Source: CAVXYC01 sp046154735 (GTDB lineage: Bacteria; Chloroflexota; UBA6077; JACCZL01). Taken from it: DNA of 16,345 bases. Shown here one piece after another: positions 1-7,223 of the stretch (its first letter is position 1; every line of letters starts with the position of its first letter). The notes beneath the pieces were generated by a model. It did no database searches. It was not told the origin of the DNA and worked only from the letters and a program-made list of their open reading frames with translations. Both the position numbers and the translations under genes were made by a program. The stretch covers positions 1 through 16,345 of the forward strand of contig JBJXFJ010000496.1 of the NCBI GenBank assembly GCA_046154735.1, in the 5' to 3' direction.

Positions 1-2
1 TG

Positions 3-332
3 GGACTCCGCTTCTCGCCCGAGGTCGTCCAGCAACTCATGCCGGGGATACACCGTATGCGCGAATCAAGCACCTATCAACTCATCCTGGACGAGGGCCG
101 CGCTGAAGGCGAAGCGCGAGGCGAAGCTCGAGGCGAAGCTCGAGGCGAAGCGCGAGGTCGGGCTAGCGAGGCCCGCGAGTTCCTGCTCCTCTTCGCCACC
201 GACAAGCTCGGCCCGCCGGATCCCGAGACTCGAGCCACGCTAGAGCGCATTGTCGACGTGGAGGAGCTGGAGCGGTTGGGCCGGCGCCTACTGCAGGTGG
301 GAAGCTGGCAGGACCTCCTCACAACGCCATAA
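3..332 (+). CDS. Rpn-family nuclease / DUF4351-type protein, C-terminal part (5' end outside window)
   Basis: The reading frame is open to the left window edge, so only the last ~109 codons are seen; the first in-frame ATG at 39 is internal. The sequence runs SPEVVQQLMPGIHRMRESSTYQ, then a Glu/Gly/Arg-rich linker of EARG repeats, then a leucine-rich end (LGPPDPETRATLERI...LERLGRRLLQ). This linker-plus-tail arrangement is typical of the C-terminus of Rpn-type recombination-promoting nucleases and DUF4351 proteins common in Cyanobacteria and Chloroflexota. The PD-(D/E)XK catalytic core would lie upstream and is not visible, so nuclease activity is inferred. It is the only gene here with such an internal repeat. 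It is separated from the amidohydrolase by 283 bp and shows no functional link to it. Confidence 0.6.
   Translation, partial: GLRFSPEVVQQLMPGIHRMRESSTYQLILDEGRAEGEARGEARGEARGEARGRASEAREFLLLFATDKLGPPDPETRATLERIVDVEELERLGRRLLQVGSWQDLLTTP
111..158 (+). repeat. Four 12-bp tandem repeats encoding EARG
   Basis: Four consecutive 12-bp units (GAAGCGCGAGGC or GAAGCTCGAGGC, the last ending in T) lie at 111-122, 123-134, 135-146 and 147-158. They encode (EARG)4 in the linker of the Rpn-like protein. Units differ only at the fifth or sixth base (GCG/CTC exchange) and the final base. In-frame units of this kind can expand or contract by slippage without breaking the reading frame. Confidence 0.9.
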
Positions 333-615
333 CCAGTCCACGGAGGGCGCCCGGCTCTTGCGTGGATTCCCCGTTGCGTCGGAGCCCGGGTCGCGCCAGG
401 GCAGGAATGACTTGCGATAGCTCACGCGCCCGGAGCGGCGATGGCACAAGTGGGTCAAGTGTCATACTCAGGCCTTCTGCGGTGGAGCCGGCGTCTATGC
501 CTGGTTCGTGTGCGAGAGACTGATGACACGGGAGAGCAGAGTCGCCGGTCCCACGGTAGGGAATGGCCATCGGCGTGTCGCCTGACCCATGAATATCCGC
601 GAAGGAGTGAGCTCC
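333..615. other. Non-coding gap before the amidohydrolase
   Basis: This 283-bp stretch holds no reading frame that looks like protein on either strand, and I see no repeat or strong hairpin. It presumably carries the promoter for the amidohydrolase-Rieske genes, but no convincing -35/-10 pair could be picked by eye. Confidence 0.5.
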
Positions 616-1806
616 ATGTACGATTTGTTGCTTGTGGGTGGCACGGTCATCGACGCATCACAGGGTCTCAACGCCCGGCGCGACCTGGCCGTCCATAACG
701 GCCTGATCGCCGCGGTGGAGCCAAGCATCGCAAGGACTGAAGCCGTTCGCGTGATCGATGTGACTGGCAAGACCGTGACTCCCGGACTGATCGATGCGCA
801 CTGTCACGTCTCAGGGGGCATTACCCAGAACGGCGTCCACCCTGACCTTGCCGGCGTGCGAGCTGGGGTGACCACGGTGGTTGACGCGGGCACCACGGGG
901 TGCGCCACCTTCCAGGCGTTTCCGGATTACATCATGCCCAATGTGAAGACCGAGATCATCCCCCTCATGCACATTTGCCAGACCGGCTTGGCCACCACGC
1001 CCGATATCATCGCCGAGTCAAGCATTGACCTTGAGGGCACGCTTCGGGCCACCGAGAAGTATCGTGGCCTGGTGCGGGGGATCAAAGCACGCATGGTCTC
1101 CCCCGCGCTTGAGATCTTTGGCATGGAGATGCCGCGCCTGGCCAAGCGGGCCGCCAAGGAAAGTGGCCTGCCGCTCATGGTCCATATTGGCGACACGGAG
1201 AAGCGCTACGACCCGGCGGTGATTCGCGAGCTCCTGCCAATTCTGGAGCCCGGGGATATCATCACCCACTTGTTCACGCCGAACCCCGGGGGTGTCCTGG
1301 ACGCGAATGGCCGTCTACTGCCCGAGCTCCGCGAGGTGGCGGATCGAGGTATCTGGTTAGATACTGCCCATGGGCGCATGAACTTTGGCTTTGATGTGGG
1401 ACGGCGGGTGCTGGATCAGGGCATGCTGCCAGACTGCATCAGCACAGACCTCACCGTGCCCGGACGGCTCACCGCTGTGCATAGTCTGGTTGAGATCATG
1501 GACCGATTCCTTGCCCTAGGGTTTGATCTTGAGCAGGTCATCGCCATGGTCACCGTGAATCCCGCGCGGGTATTCGGCGAGCAGGATCGCCTCGGGAGTC
1601 TGGCTGTTGGTCGCCAGGCCGACATCTCCGTGCTGGAGCTACGCCAGGGGCGCTGGACCGTTTACGACACTCTGGGCGAGAGCCTACCCCTGGAAACAGC
1701 GATCGTGCCGGTGCTCACCGTCAAGCGTGGTGAGATATTTGAGCCGGAATGGGGACCACATCCATGGGGCTGGGAGCCTGAGCCGCTGGTCAATGAATCA
1801 GGCTGA
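616..1806 (+). CDS. Amidohydrolase/deacetylase family metallohydrolase
   Basis: A 396-residue TIM-barrel metal-dependent hydrolase of the amidohydrolase superfamily. The start at 616 is chosen over the ATG at 589 because GAAGGAG (601-607) lies 8 nt upstream and the protein then begins at the usual small beta-sandwich (MYDLLLVGGTVID). Visible metal-site residues are H62 and H64 in DAHCH, K157 in GIKARM (the likely carboxylated lysine), H190 in MVHIG, H218 in ITHLF and D278 in ISTDL. The pattern GVHPDLAGVRAGVTTVVDAG and the closing LGSLAVGRQADISVLEL match the subgroup often annotated amidohydrolase/deacetylase, rather than dihydroorotase. It should hydrolyse a C-N (amide, imide or cyclic amide) bond in the cytoplasm; the substrate is unknown. 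It lies 159 bp upstream of two Rieske genes on the same strand, which hints that it opens or trims a substrate in the same pathway. All ligands are present, so it looks active. Confidence 0.85.
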   Translation: MYDLLLVGGTVIDASQGLNARRDLAVHNGLIAAVEPSIARTEAVRVIDVTGKTVTPGLIDAHCHVSGGITQNGVHPDLAGVRAGVTTVVDAGTTGCATFQAFPDYIMPNVKTEIIPLMHICQTGLATTPDIIAESSIDLEGTLRATEKYRGLVRGIKARMVSPALEIFGMEMPRLAKRAAKESGLPLMVHIGDTEKRYDPAVIRELLPILEPGDIITHLFTPNPGGVLDANGRLLPELREVADRGIWLDTAHGRMNFGFDVGRRVLDQGMLPDCISTDLTVPGRLTAVHSLVEIMDRFLALGFDLEQVIAMVTVNPARVFGEQDRLGSLAVGRQADISVLELRQGRWTVYDTLGESLPLETAIVPVLTVKRGEIFEPEWGPHPWGWEPEPLVNESG

Positions 1807-1809
1807 CAC

Positions 1810-1827
1810 ACGCCGCTCGAACGGCGT
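1810..1827 (+). other. Short hairpin just after the amidohydrolase
   Basis: ACGCCG (1810-1815) and CGGCGT (1822-1827) form a 6-bp stem with a 6-nt loop, three bases after the stop codon. No T-run follows, so a Rho-independent terminator is doubtful. It could be an mRNA 3'-end or a processing structure between the amidohydrolase and the Rieske genes. Confidence 0.3.
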
Positions 1828-1965
1828 ATCGCGGCACAACGGAGTCCAATGGCCGCACGCGCTCCGGGCATATCCCGCTTGAATTCCTGCCCTCACCAAT
1901 CAGTGAACAAGGTACACTAGCAAGCGCCCCTCCAGACCACAACAAGAAGATGGAGTCCGCGGACC

Positions 1966-3225
1966 ATGTTACGACGAGCTGACATTGAGCTATTGACGCA
2001 AACAGGCCCGGGCACGCCCATGGGCACGCTGTTCCGCCGCTTCTGGCTTCCCGCATTACTCCCAGATGAGTTGCCAGAACCGGACTGCGCACCGGTGCGC
2101 CTGACCATGCTGAGCGAGAAGCTCGTGGCGTTTCGTGATGCCGCTGGCACGGTGGGCTTTGTCGCCGAAAACTGCCCGCATCGCGGCGCCTCGATGTTCT
2201 TTGGCCGCAATGAGGAGCAGGGCCTGCGCTGCGTCTACCATGGTTGGAAGTTCAATACCTCGGGTGCTTGCGTGGACATGCCCAATGAGCCACCGGAGAG
2301 CAACTTCAAGCACAAGGTCAGGATCACAGCCTACCCGTCCGCGGAATGGGGCGGTGTCATCTGGATCTATATGGGCCCGGCCGAGCTCCAGCCGGAGGTC
2401 CCACAGTTTGAGTGGGGCTTACTGCCCGAGAGCCATCGAGTCATCGTCCGCTGGTCTCAAGAGTGCAATTACGCCCAGGCCATGGAAGGTGATCTGGATA
2501 CGACCCACGTCTCATTTCTCCACAAGACTCTGGATGGAACGACCAATTCCACATTGCGCCGCACGGCTGCAAATGGTGATCTCCTGATCAATCATGGTGC
2601 TCCCAAGCTGACCGCCAAGGAGACCGATTACGGCTTCTGCTACGGGGCTCGGCGCAACGCTGACAATGCCTACTACTGGCGCGTCACTCAACTCATGCTC
2701 CCGGGCTATAGCATCATCCCCAGCGTGACCACGCAAACCAGCAGTGGCGCTTGGTTTCCTATGGATGATCATAATAGCTGGGGCTGGCGCTTCTCGTGGG
2801 ACTCGGAGAAGCCCATTCCTGAAGATCAGCGCGCCAGCGCTGGTGCGCCTCCCACGCTCATCGAGGGCAGCGTCAAGCCGCTTGCCAATAAGTCCAATGA
2901 CTACCTGATTGATCGCGAGATGCAGCGCACTCAGTCATTCACCGGTATCTGGGATTTCCGTGCTCAGGACACTATGGCCACCGAAGGCATGGGCCGGATC
3001 ATGGATCGCACTCGAGAGCATCTGGGCACAGCCGATCTGGCCATCATCATGTATCGTCGCCGACTGCTTAGAATGGCCCGGGAGCTGCAGCAGGGCACTG
3101 AGCCCTACGCCGCGGCACACGGCGAGAGCTATCGCATCCGTTCGCTGGACGTGGTGGACGCGGCCGAGGATCTAGATCAGCTCCTGAAGAACCACGACGA
3201 GGCTATTTTTCACTCCGTTCGATAG
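1966..3225 (+). CDS. Rieske non-heme iron oxygenase, alpha subunit (copy A)
   Basis: A 419-residue ring-hydroxylating oxygenase large subunit of the phthalate 4,5-dioxygenase-like type. The N-terminal Rieske [2Fe-2S] domain has C70-P-H72 and C89-x2-H92. The catalytic domain carries Q-x2-E-G-D-L-D-x2-H181-x4-H186, which gives the two iron-binding histidines and the bridging aspartate D178; D335 in FRAQD is a candidate third iron ligand. GGAG (1952-1955) lies 10 nt before the ATG. Enzymes of this type use O2 and NAD(P)H-derived electrons to hydroxylate or demethylate aromatic or heterocyclic acids; a partner reductase is needed and none is encoded here. A paralogue follows 28 bp downstream. Codons 13-150 are ~96% identical in DNA to that paralogue, while the rest is much more diverged, suggesting gene conversion. 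The substrate cannot be read from sequence. Confidence 0.92.
   Translation: MLRRADIELLTQTGPGTPMGTLFRRFWLPALLPDELPEPDCAPVRLTMLSEKLVAFRDAAGTVGFVAENCPHRGASMFFGRNEEQGLRCVYHGWKFNTSGACVDMPNEPPESNFKHKVRITAYPSAEWGGVIWIYMGPAELQPEVPQFEWGLLPESHRVIVRWSQECNYAQAMEGDLDTTHVSFLHKTLDGTTNSTLRRTAANGDLLINHGAPKLTAKETDYGFCYGARRNADNAYYWRVTQLMLPGYSIIPSVTTQTSSGAWFPMDDHNSWGWRFSWDSEKPIPEDQRASAGAPPTLIEGSVKPLANKSNDYLIDREMQRTQSFTGIWDFRAQDTMATEGMGRIMDRTREHLGTADLAIIMYRRRLLRMARELQQGTEPYAAAHGESYRIRSLDVVDAAEDLDQLLKNHDEAIFHSVR
2004..2415 (+). repeat. Near-identical tract shared by the two Rieske genes (first copy)
   Basis: Aligned without gaps to 3292-3703. I count about 17 differences in 412 bp (~96% identity). Immediately before (codons 1-12) and after (from codon 151) identity falls sharply. 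The tract covers the whole Rieske cluster domain. Confidence 0.85.
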
Positions 3226-3253
3226 CAGTCGGAACCCTAGGAGCATTCCACGC

Positions 3254-4510
3254 ATGCTGAAGACCAGCGATATTCAACTGCTGAGTCAGACCGGCCCGGG
3301 CACGCCCATGGGCACGCTGTTCCGCCGCTTCTGGCTTCCCGCTTTACTCCCAGATGAGCTGCCAGAACCGGACTGCGCACCGGTGCGCCTGACGATGCTG
3401 AGCGAGAAGCTCGTGGCGTTTCGTGACACCGCTGGCACGGTGGGCTTTGTCGCCGAAAACTGCCCGCATCGCGGCGCCTCGATGTTCTTTGGCCGCAATG
3501 AGGAGCAGGGCTTGCGCTGCGTCTACCATGGCTGGAAGTTCAATCCCTCGGGTGCTTGCGTGGACATGCCCAATGAGCCACCGGAGAGCAACTTCAAGCA
3601 CAAGGTCAAGATCACAGCTTATCCGTCCGCGGAATGGGGCGGGGTCATCTGGATCTATATGGGCCCGGCCGGGCTCCAGCCCGAGCTCCCCCAGTTTGAA
3701 TGGTGCCTCGTTCCGCCTGAGCAGAGAGTCGTCAATCGCTGGTATCACGAATGCAATTTTGCTCAGGCCATGGAAGGAGATCTTGACACTTCGCACGTGT
3801 CCTTCCTCCACCGCGTGCTTGATGGAAGTGACGCAAACGTCAGACGCGTGTCCAGTGACGGCACCCTGCTCATCGCGCACGGATCACCCAAGCTCACCGC
3901 CAAGGAAACAGATTACGGCTTCTGTTATGGGGCGCGCCGTAATGCCGAAGATGGCTACTATTGGCGCGTCACCCAGTGCCTGCTTCCTGGCTACAGCATT
4001 ATTCCCAGCTTTAATTCCCAGTACGCCAGCGGCGCCTGGTTCCCCATTGACGATCATCACAGCACGGGCTGGCGTTTTGTCTGGAACACGGAAGCTCCAA
4101 TTCCCATTGAGGCGCGTGCCCGCGCGGGCAATCCGCCCACACGTGAACCGGGCTCCGTCTTTCCTGTCGCCAATAGGCATAACGATTACCAGATAGACCG
4201 TGAAAAGCAGCGCACTAAGTGGTTCACGGGAATCTGGGACTTCCGCGCCCAGGACACCATGGCCACCGAGAGCATGGGTCCGATCATGGACCGCACCCGT
4301 GAACATCTAGGCACCTCGGATATGGCCATCATCATGTATCGCCGCATCCTCCTTCGTCTTGCTAGAGAGCTCGAGCAAGGTGGCGAGCCATTCGCGGCAC
4401 GTGGAGGTGAGATGTTCCATGTTCGATCACTTGACACCGTGGACCCAGCGGGGGAGCTTGACATCGTGCTCAAAACCCATGAACAGGCAGTGTTTCACCC
4501 GGCTCTCTGA
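3254..4510 (+). CDS. Rieske non-heme iron oxygenase, alpha subunit (copy B)
   Basis: A 418-residue paralogue of copy A with the same motifs: C70-P-H72, C89-x2-H92, and D178-x2-H181-x4-H186 in EGDLDTSHVSFLH; D334 in FRAQD is the candidate third ligand. AGGAG (3239-3243) lies 10 nt before the ATG, and the 28-bp gap to copy A implies co-transcription. The first 12 codons differ strongly from copy A. Codons 13-150 are almost the same, and from codon 151 onward both protein and synonymous sites diverge. Substrate-facing residues of the catalytic domain therefore differ while the electron-accepting domain is shared. The two could form mixed alpha-subunit oligomers, or act on different substrates while using one reductase. 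No beta subunit, ferredoxin or reductase is adjacent. Both copies look intact. Confidence 0.92.
   Translation: MLKTSDIQLLSQTGPGTPMGTLFRRFWLPALLPDELPEPDCAPVRLTMLSEKLVAFRDTAGTVGFVAENCPHRGASMFFGRNEEQGLRCVYHGWKFNPSGACVDMPNEPPESNFKHKVKITAYPSAEWGGVIWIYMGPAGLQPELPQFEWCLVPPEQRVVNRWYHECNFAQAMEGDLDTSHVSFLHRVLDGSDANVRRVSSDGTLLIAHGSPKLTAKETDYGFCYGARRNAEDGYYWRVTQCLLPGYSIIPSFNSQYASGAWFPIDDHHSTGWRFVWNTEAPIPIEARARAGNPPTREPGSVFPVANRHNDYQIDREKQRTKWFTGIWDFRAQDTMATESMGPIMDRTREHLGTSDMAIIMYRRILLRLARELEQGGEPFAARGGEMFHVRSLDTVDPAGELDIVLKTHEQAVFHPAL
3292..3703 (+). repeat. Near-identical tract shared by the two Rieske genes (second copy)
   Basis: The partner of 2004-2415, at a constant offset of 1288 bp. In the 36 codons around the cluster ligands (GTVGF to HGWKF) only 2 synonymous changes separate the copies. 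In the equally conserved FTGIWDFRAQDTMATE stretch near the C-terminus, 7 of 16 codons differ synonymously. Confidence 0.85.
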
Positions 4511-4735
4511 TCCGCATTCATCTGACGCTTCCGGCTATGGTTGATAATTCAGGCTTGGACACATATCGAAGATAGCGTGAACTGAGCGCTGGCTATCGTG
4601 GAACAAATCCTGAAGGCGCTCGACGCTGGATCGAGATCGCCGCCGCCACGCATTGGGGCGATCATGGTGGACCGGCACAGAAGCGCCAGAATCATGGTTC
4701 ATTGGGGATCCTGGTCACGCTCCGGATGCCATCAC

Positions 4736-4763
4736 ACCACGTCTGCGGCGACGCAGACGTGGT
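4736..4763. repeat. Perfect 12-bp hairpin with GCGA loop
   Basis: ACCACGTCTGCG (4736-4747) pairs exactly with CGCAGACGTGGT (4752-4763) around a four-base GCGA loop, a GNRA tetraloop if transcribed on the plus strand. It lies 226 bp past the Rieske gene and 168 bp past the sigma gene stop. No T-run follows on either strand, so it is more a stable RNA structure or repeat than a classic terminator. Confidence 0.75.
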
Positions 4764-4778
4764 TCCGCCACCAGCCTA

Positions 4779-4904
4779 ATGGACTTACTGGCGGCGCCGA
4801 ATCCCAATCACGAGCTCGCGAAAATCCCCGAAGCCGACCACACGGCCGATTGGGAACAGCCCCAGACCTGGAACGGCCTGGTCCTGGAGTTCCTCGCCCG
4901 CTGT
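4779..4904 (+). pseudogene. Probable alpha/beta-hydrolase C-terminal remnant
   Basis: In one plus frame, about 40 codons read LMDLLAAPNPNHELAKIPEA followed by DHTADWEQPQTWNGLVLEFL. This resembles the end of many alpha/beta hydrolases, where the catalytic His sits in a 'GxxHxxxxEqPexfnxxvxxFL' context. Nothing upstream in the frame resembles the nucleophile elbow or oxyanion region: the preceding codons include an Arg run produced by the hairpin at 4736-4763. Downstream the frame runs antisense into the sigma gene. I read it as a decayed fragment. Chance resemblance is possible because the match is short. Confidence 0.4.
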
Positions 4905-4930
4905 TATGCCGCACATCGGCAATGGGGACA

Positions 4931-6034
4931 TCACGGCCCCATGCCGGCCGCGAGCCAGCGCGCGATGATCTCACCACTCGGGGCGATTCCCTGGCGCTCA
5001 GTGGGCTCGCGTGAGACAACAAGCTCATTCGGTAGAATCCAGGGCTCAGGGCGATCTAAAACTATGAGCGCGCGCCCGCTTGAGTCCACGGAAGCGTCAG
5101 TAAGTCGAGTCCATTCAACTCCCACGCGACTCCAAACGCGGTAGATGAATCCAGATTCAAGAGCTGGCATGTCCGTAAGCGTCACTACCGAGAGCTCAGC
5201 ACCGGGCCGAATTCGCACTCGGCCATGCGCCCCGTCGAGCGGACCCGCTACCGGATCCATCCGCAGCGAGAGTAGATCGCTACTTGACACGGTAGCGAGT
5301 GCCCGCTCCGCTCGTTCGCGCGCGCTTCGTTCGGCCAGTCCATGAACCGCCCCGGCCGAGATCGCCAGTATGGCCAGGCCCGATGCCACAAGTGAGACCA
5401 GGTGTGGACGAAGTCGCTTGAGCCCTCCGCGAATGCGCGTCTTGGCCGTCCCAAGAGGCACTGCAAGCGACTGGGCGACCTCGGAGTGGGAGAGATTCTC
5501 AAGAAAGGCCAGTGAAACGGCCCGTCGCTGGGGTGATGGCAGCTCCTGCAGAGCGGTTGTGATGGCGGCCCGCCGCGTTTCCAGTGAGACAATCTCAAAC
5601 GGGTCGGCCGCGGGGTCGGTGAGCCCCATCAACGCGGCGTCACTCTCAGGCGCGGCACGTGGTCGACGAGATTGAGCGCGCAGCTCATTTACGACGCGGA
5701 GGTGTGCGATCTGCAGCAGCCAGGGGCGAAATGGTCCCTTTCCGGGATCATAGGTATGAGCTTTCCGCCAAACAGCCAGGAAGATCTCCTGAACGAGCTC
5801 CTCAGCCGTTGCGGACTCCAGCGAATTCGCGGCGATTCGAAACAGCGTGGCGGCATGCCGAGTGTACAGTGGGCCGAGGGCGTCATGATTGCCCTCGGCA
5901 AGCGCGGCCATCAGCGCCTCATCTGGTGCATCAGCGGACCACGGAGATGCTGGCGACGCATCACCCCTGGACGACAACGGACCCCCGCATGTAGGGATGG
6001 AGCACGCAGAAGTACTCGTACGTTCCCGGCGCAT
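4931..6034 (-). CDS. ECF sigma factor fused to a membrane helix and RskA-like domain
   Basis: About 367 residues from the ATG at 6034. Sigma region 2 spans about 52-125 (LYTRHAATLFRIA...AEELVQEIFLAVWRK...WLLQIAHLRVVNELR) and region 4 about 158-210 (ALQELPSPQRRAVSLAFLENL, then an HTH SHSEVAQSLAVPLGTAKTRI). One hydrophobic helix follows at about 212-234. A C-terminal domain (about 278-360) with GFIYRVWSRVG...LIVLDRPEPW...LVVSREPTER resembles the anti-sigma-K/RskA extracytoplasmic domain. No zinc-type anti-sigma motif (HxxxCxxC) lies between, so region 4 runs directly into the membrane segment. It probably acts as a membrane-tethered sigma factor whose outer domain senses a signal and which is released by proteolysis or conformational change; that is inferred. 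The start is uncertain: ATG 6034 overlaps the propeller gene by 74 bp without a clear ribosome site, TTG 5977 also lies inside the overlap, and ATG 5911 would cut into the conserved DEALMAAL start. Confidence 0.8.
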   Translation of the reverse strand: MRRERTSTSACSIPTCGGPLSSRGDASPASPWSADAPDEALMAALAEGNHDALGPLYTRHAATLFRIAANSLESATAEELVQEIFLAVWRKAHTYDPGKGPFRPWLLQIAHLRVVNELRAQSRRPRAAPESDAALMGLTDPAADPFEIVSLETRRAAITTALQELPSPQRRAVSLAFLENLSHSEVAQSLAVPLGTAKTRIRGGLKRLRPHLVSLVASGLAILAISAGAVHGLAERSARERAERALATVSSSDLLSLRMDPVAGPLDGAHGRVRIRPGAELSVVTLTDMPALESGFIYRVWSRVGVEWTRLTDASVDSSGRALIVLDRPEPWILPNELVVSREPTERQGIAPSGEIIARWLAAGMGP

Positions 6035-7223
6035 CAATTGTCAAACGGAAATTTCGGCTCGTGTCGATTTCACCGGAGTCAAACGCTCGGTTCACGCTAG
6101 TGACCGTGTGCGGCACACTATCGTCGTTGTGGAAGGTGAGGGTCTGCCCAGGTGAGATGGGCGACAACGCTGGAAATGTAAATCGCGCAATGCGAGCATC
6201 TGCCTGCGTGGTACCGATCGCAACACGCGCTCCGGCGAGAGCGATCTTCCGTGGCCCATTACCCACTGGCACCGTCGTGATGGCTTCACCCGTATTGAGA
6301 TCGATGACGGTCATATCATTCGAGGCTTCATTCGTCACATACGCGAATCCGCCGGGAGCCACGGCTGTCCAGTGCGGCCGCTGCCCCACGGCAATAGTAC
6401 GCTGCACTGCCTTGCTTCCCACATCGATGAGCGCCAGAACGCCGAGGCCCTGACTATCCACGAGTCCCAAACTCTCCGATGCGAACAGCGGAAAGTGGGG
6501 CGATGGGCCAATGGGTATGGTCCCCGAAAACTGACGAGTCTCAGCATCCAATAGCAGCACGTCGTCTGAGCCCGCTTGCGTAACATACACCCATTTTCCG
6601 TCCGGACTCGTGCTGAGCCCTCGCGGATTCCCCGTCATTGGCACCGTTGCTACCGGTGAGAGGGAGGGCAACTGTAAGACCATGATGGCCGGGGCATCGG
6701 CCTTCTGCACGCCAATGTAGGCTCGGCTATTGTCTGGCGACACGGCAATATTGTGAGGACGGCCGGCCTGTGCCCGACCAACTACCTGGTCTGTGGCGGT
6801 GTCAAGCATGAGCACCTCGTCTGATCCCCAGCCGCCCACGAGCAAGAACCGCCCATCCGGGGTCATCGCCAGACCATGGGGCTCAGCACCAACATCAATG
6901 GTTGCCACTGCCTCGTCCTTGGACGAATCGATTGCGGTGACGGTAGTGGCACCGTCGCTACTGACATACACTCGCCGGCCATCAGGGGTGGCCACCAGCC
7001 CGTGGGGACCAGTGGGCACGGCGATGGTCTTTATCAACTCGTTAGTCTGCCCGTTTACCACGGCGACGGCATTATCTTTGAATAGACCTACGTAAATCTT
7101 TAGTGGGAGCGGTTGCGCGCTGGTCTCGCGCGGGACGGACGTCACTGAACCGAGCAACGCGAGCACTATGGCGAGAGCGGCAAATGCTCTGGGGAACCAG
7201 AACATCGAGGCAATGCGGGACAT
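5961..7223 (-). CDS. Secreted YVTN beta-propeller protein with C-terminal cupredoxin domain
   Basis: A 420-residue exported protein. GGAGG (plus-strand 7229-7233) lies 5 nt before the ATG. A signal peptide is clear: Arg residues near the start, the hydrophobic run FAALAIVLALLG, and a likely cut after TSA (residue ~36). Residues ~40-350 hold repeated blades of the YVTN type (GPHGLVATPDGRRVYVSSDG, EPHGLAMTPDGRFLLVGG, GNPRGLSTSPDGKWVYVTQAG), a probable seven-bladed propeller. Residues ~355-420 form a plastocyanin-like fold with type 1 copper ligands H372, C406, H409 and M412 (C-x2-H-x2-M). It should sit outside the membrane and could carry electrons or bind copper or a partner. Its 3' end overlaps the sigma gene, so the two are likely translated together, and it may feed a signal to the sigma protein's outer domain. 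Confidence 0.88.
   Translation of the reverse strand: MSRIASMFWFPRAFAALAIVLALLGSVTSVPRETSAQPLPLKIYVGLFKDNAVAVVNGQTNELIKTIAVPTGPHGLVATPDGRRVYVSSDGATTVTAIDSSKDEAVATIDVGAEPHGLAMTPDGRFLLVGGWGSDEVLMLDTATDQVVGRAQAGRPHNIAVSPDNSRAYIGVQKADAPAIMVLQLPSLSPVATVPMTGNPRGLSTSPDGKWVYVTQAGSDDVLLLDAETRQFSGTIPIGPSPHFPLFASESLGLVDSQGLGVLALIDVGSKAVQRTIAVGQRPHWTAVAPGGFAYVTNEASNDMTVIDLNTGEAITTVPVGNGPRKIALAGARVAIGTTQADARIARFTFPALSPISPGQTLTFHNDDSVPHTVTSVNRAFDSGEIDTSRNFRLTIDAPGTYEYFCVLHPYMRGSVVVQG

Larger units (their letters stand above)
4511..4930. other. Convergent intergenic region without an intact gene
   Basis: A 420-bp gap between the plus-strand Rieske gene and the minus-strand sigma gene. It contains a perfect hairpin (4736-4763) and a short stretch resembling the C-terminus of an alpha/beta hydrolase (about 4779-4904). 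Open frames across it continue antisense into the sigma gene and do not look like whole proteins. No clear T-tailed terminator was seen for either flanking gene. Confidence 0.5.

Noticed and set aside
589..615. Upstream ATG for the amidohydrolase
   Set aside because: The ATG at 616 has GAAGGAG at ideal spacing and begins at the usual first strand of the fold; the upstream nine codons include the ribosome site itself.
1879..1918. Promoter TTGAAT...TACACT before Rieske copy A
   Set aside because: The spacer is 28 bp, far from the usual 16-18 bp, and no -35-like hexamer lies at the right distance from TACACT.
3344..3880. 178-codon minus-strand open frame inside Rieske copy B
   Set aside because: It lies fully antisense to a well-supported oxygenase, and the same antisense frame recurs in copy A because the DNA is nearly identical there.
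4598..5144. Two long overlapping plus-strand open frames across the gap and antisense to the sigma gene
   Set aside because: Their downstream halves are antisense to the sigma C-terminal domain, they lack ribosome sites, and only a ~40-codon hydrolase-like tail looks protein-like.
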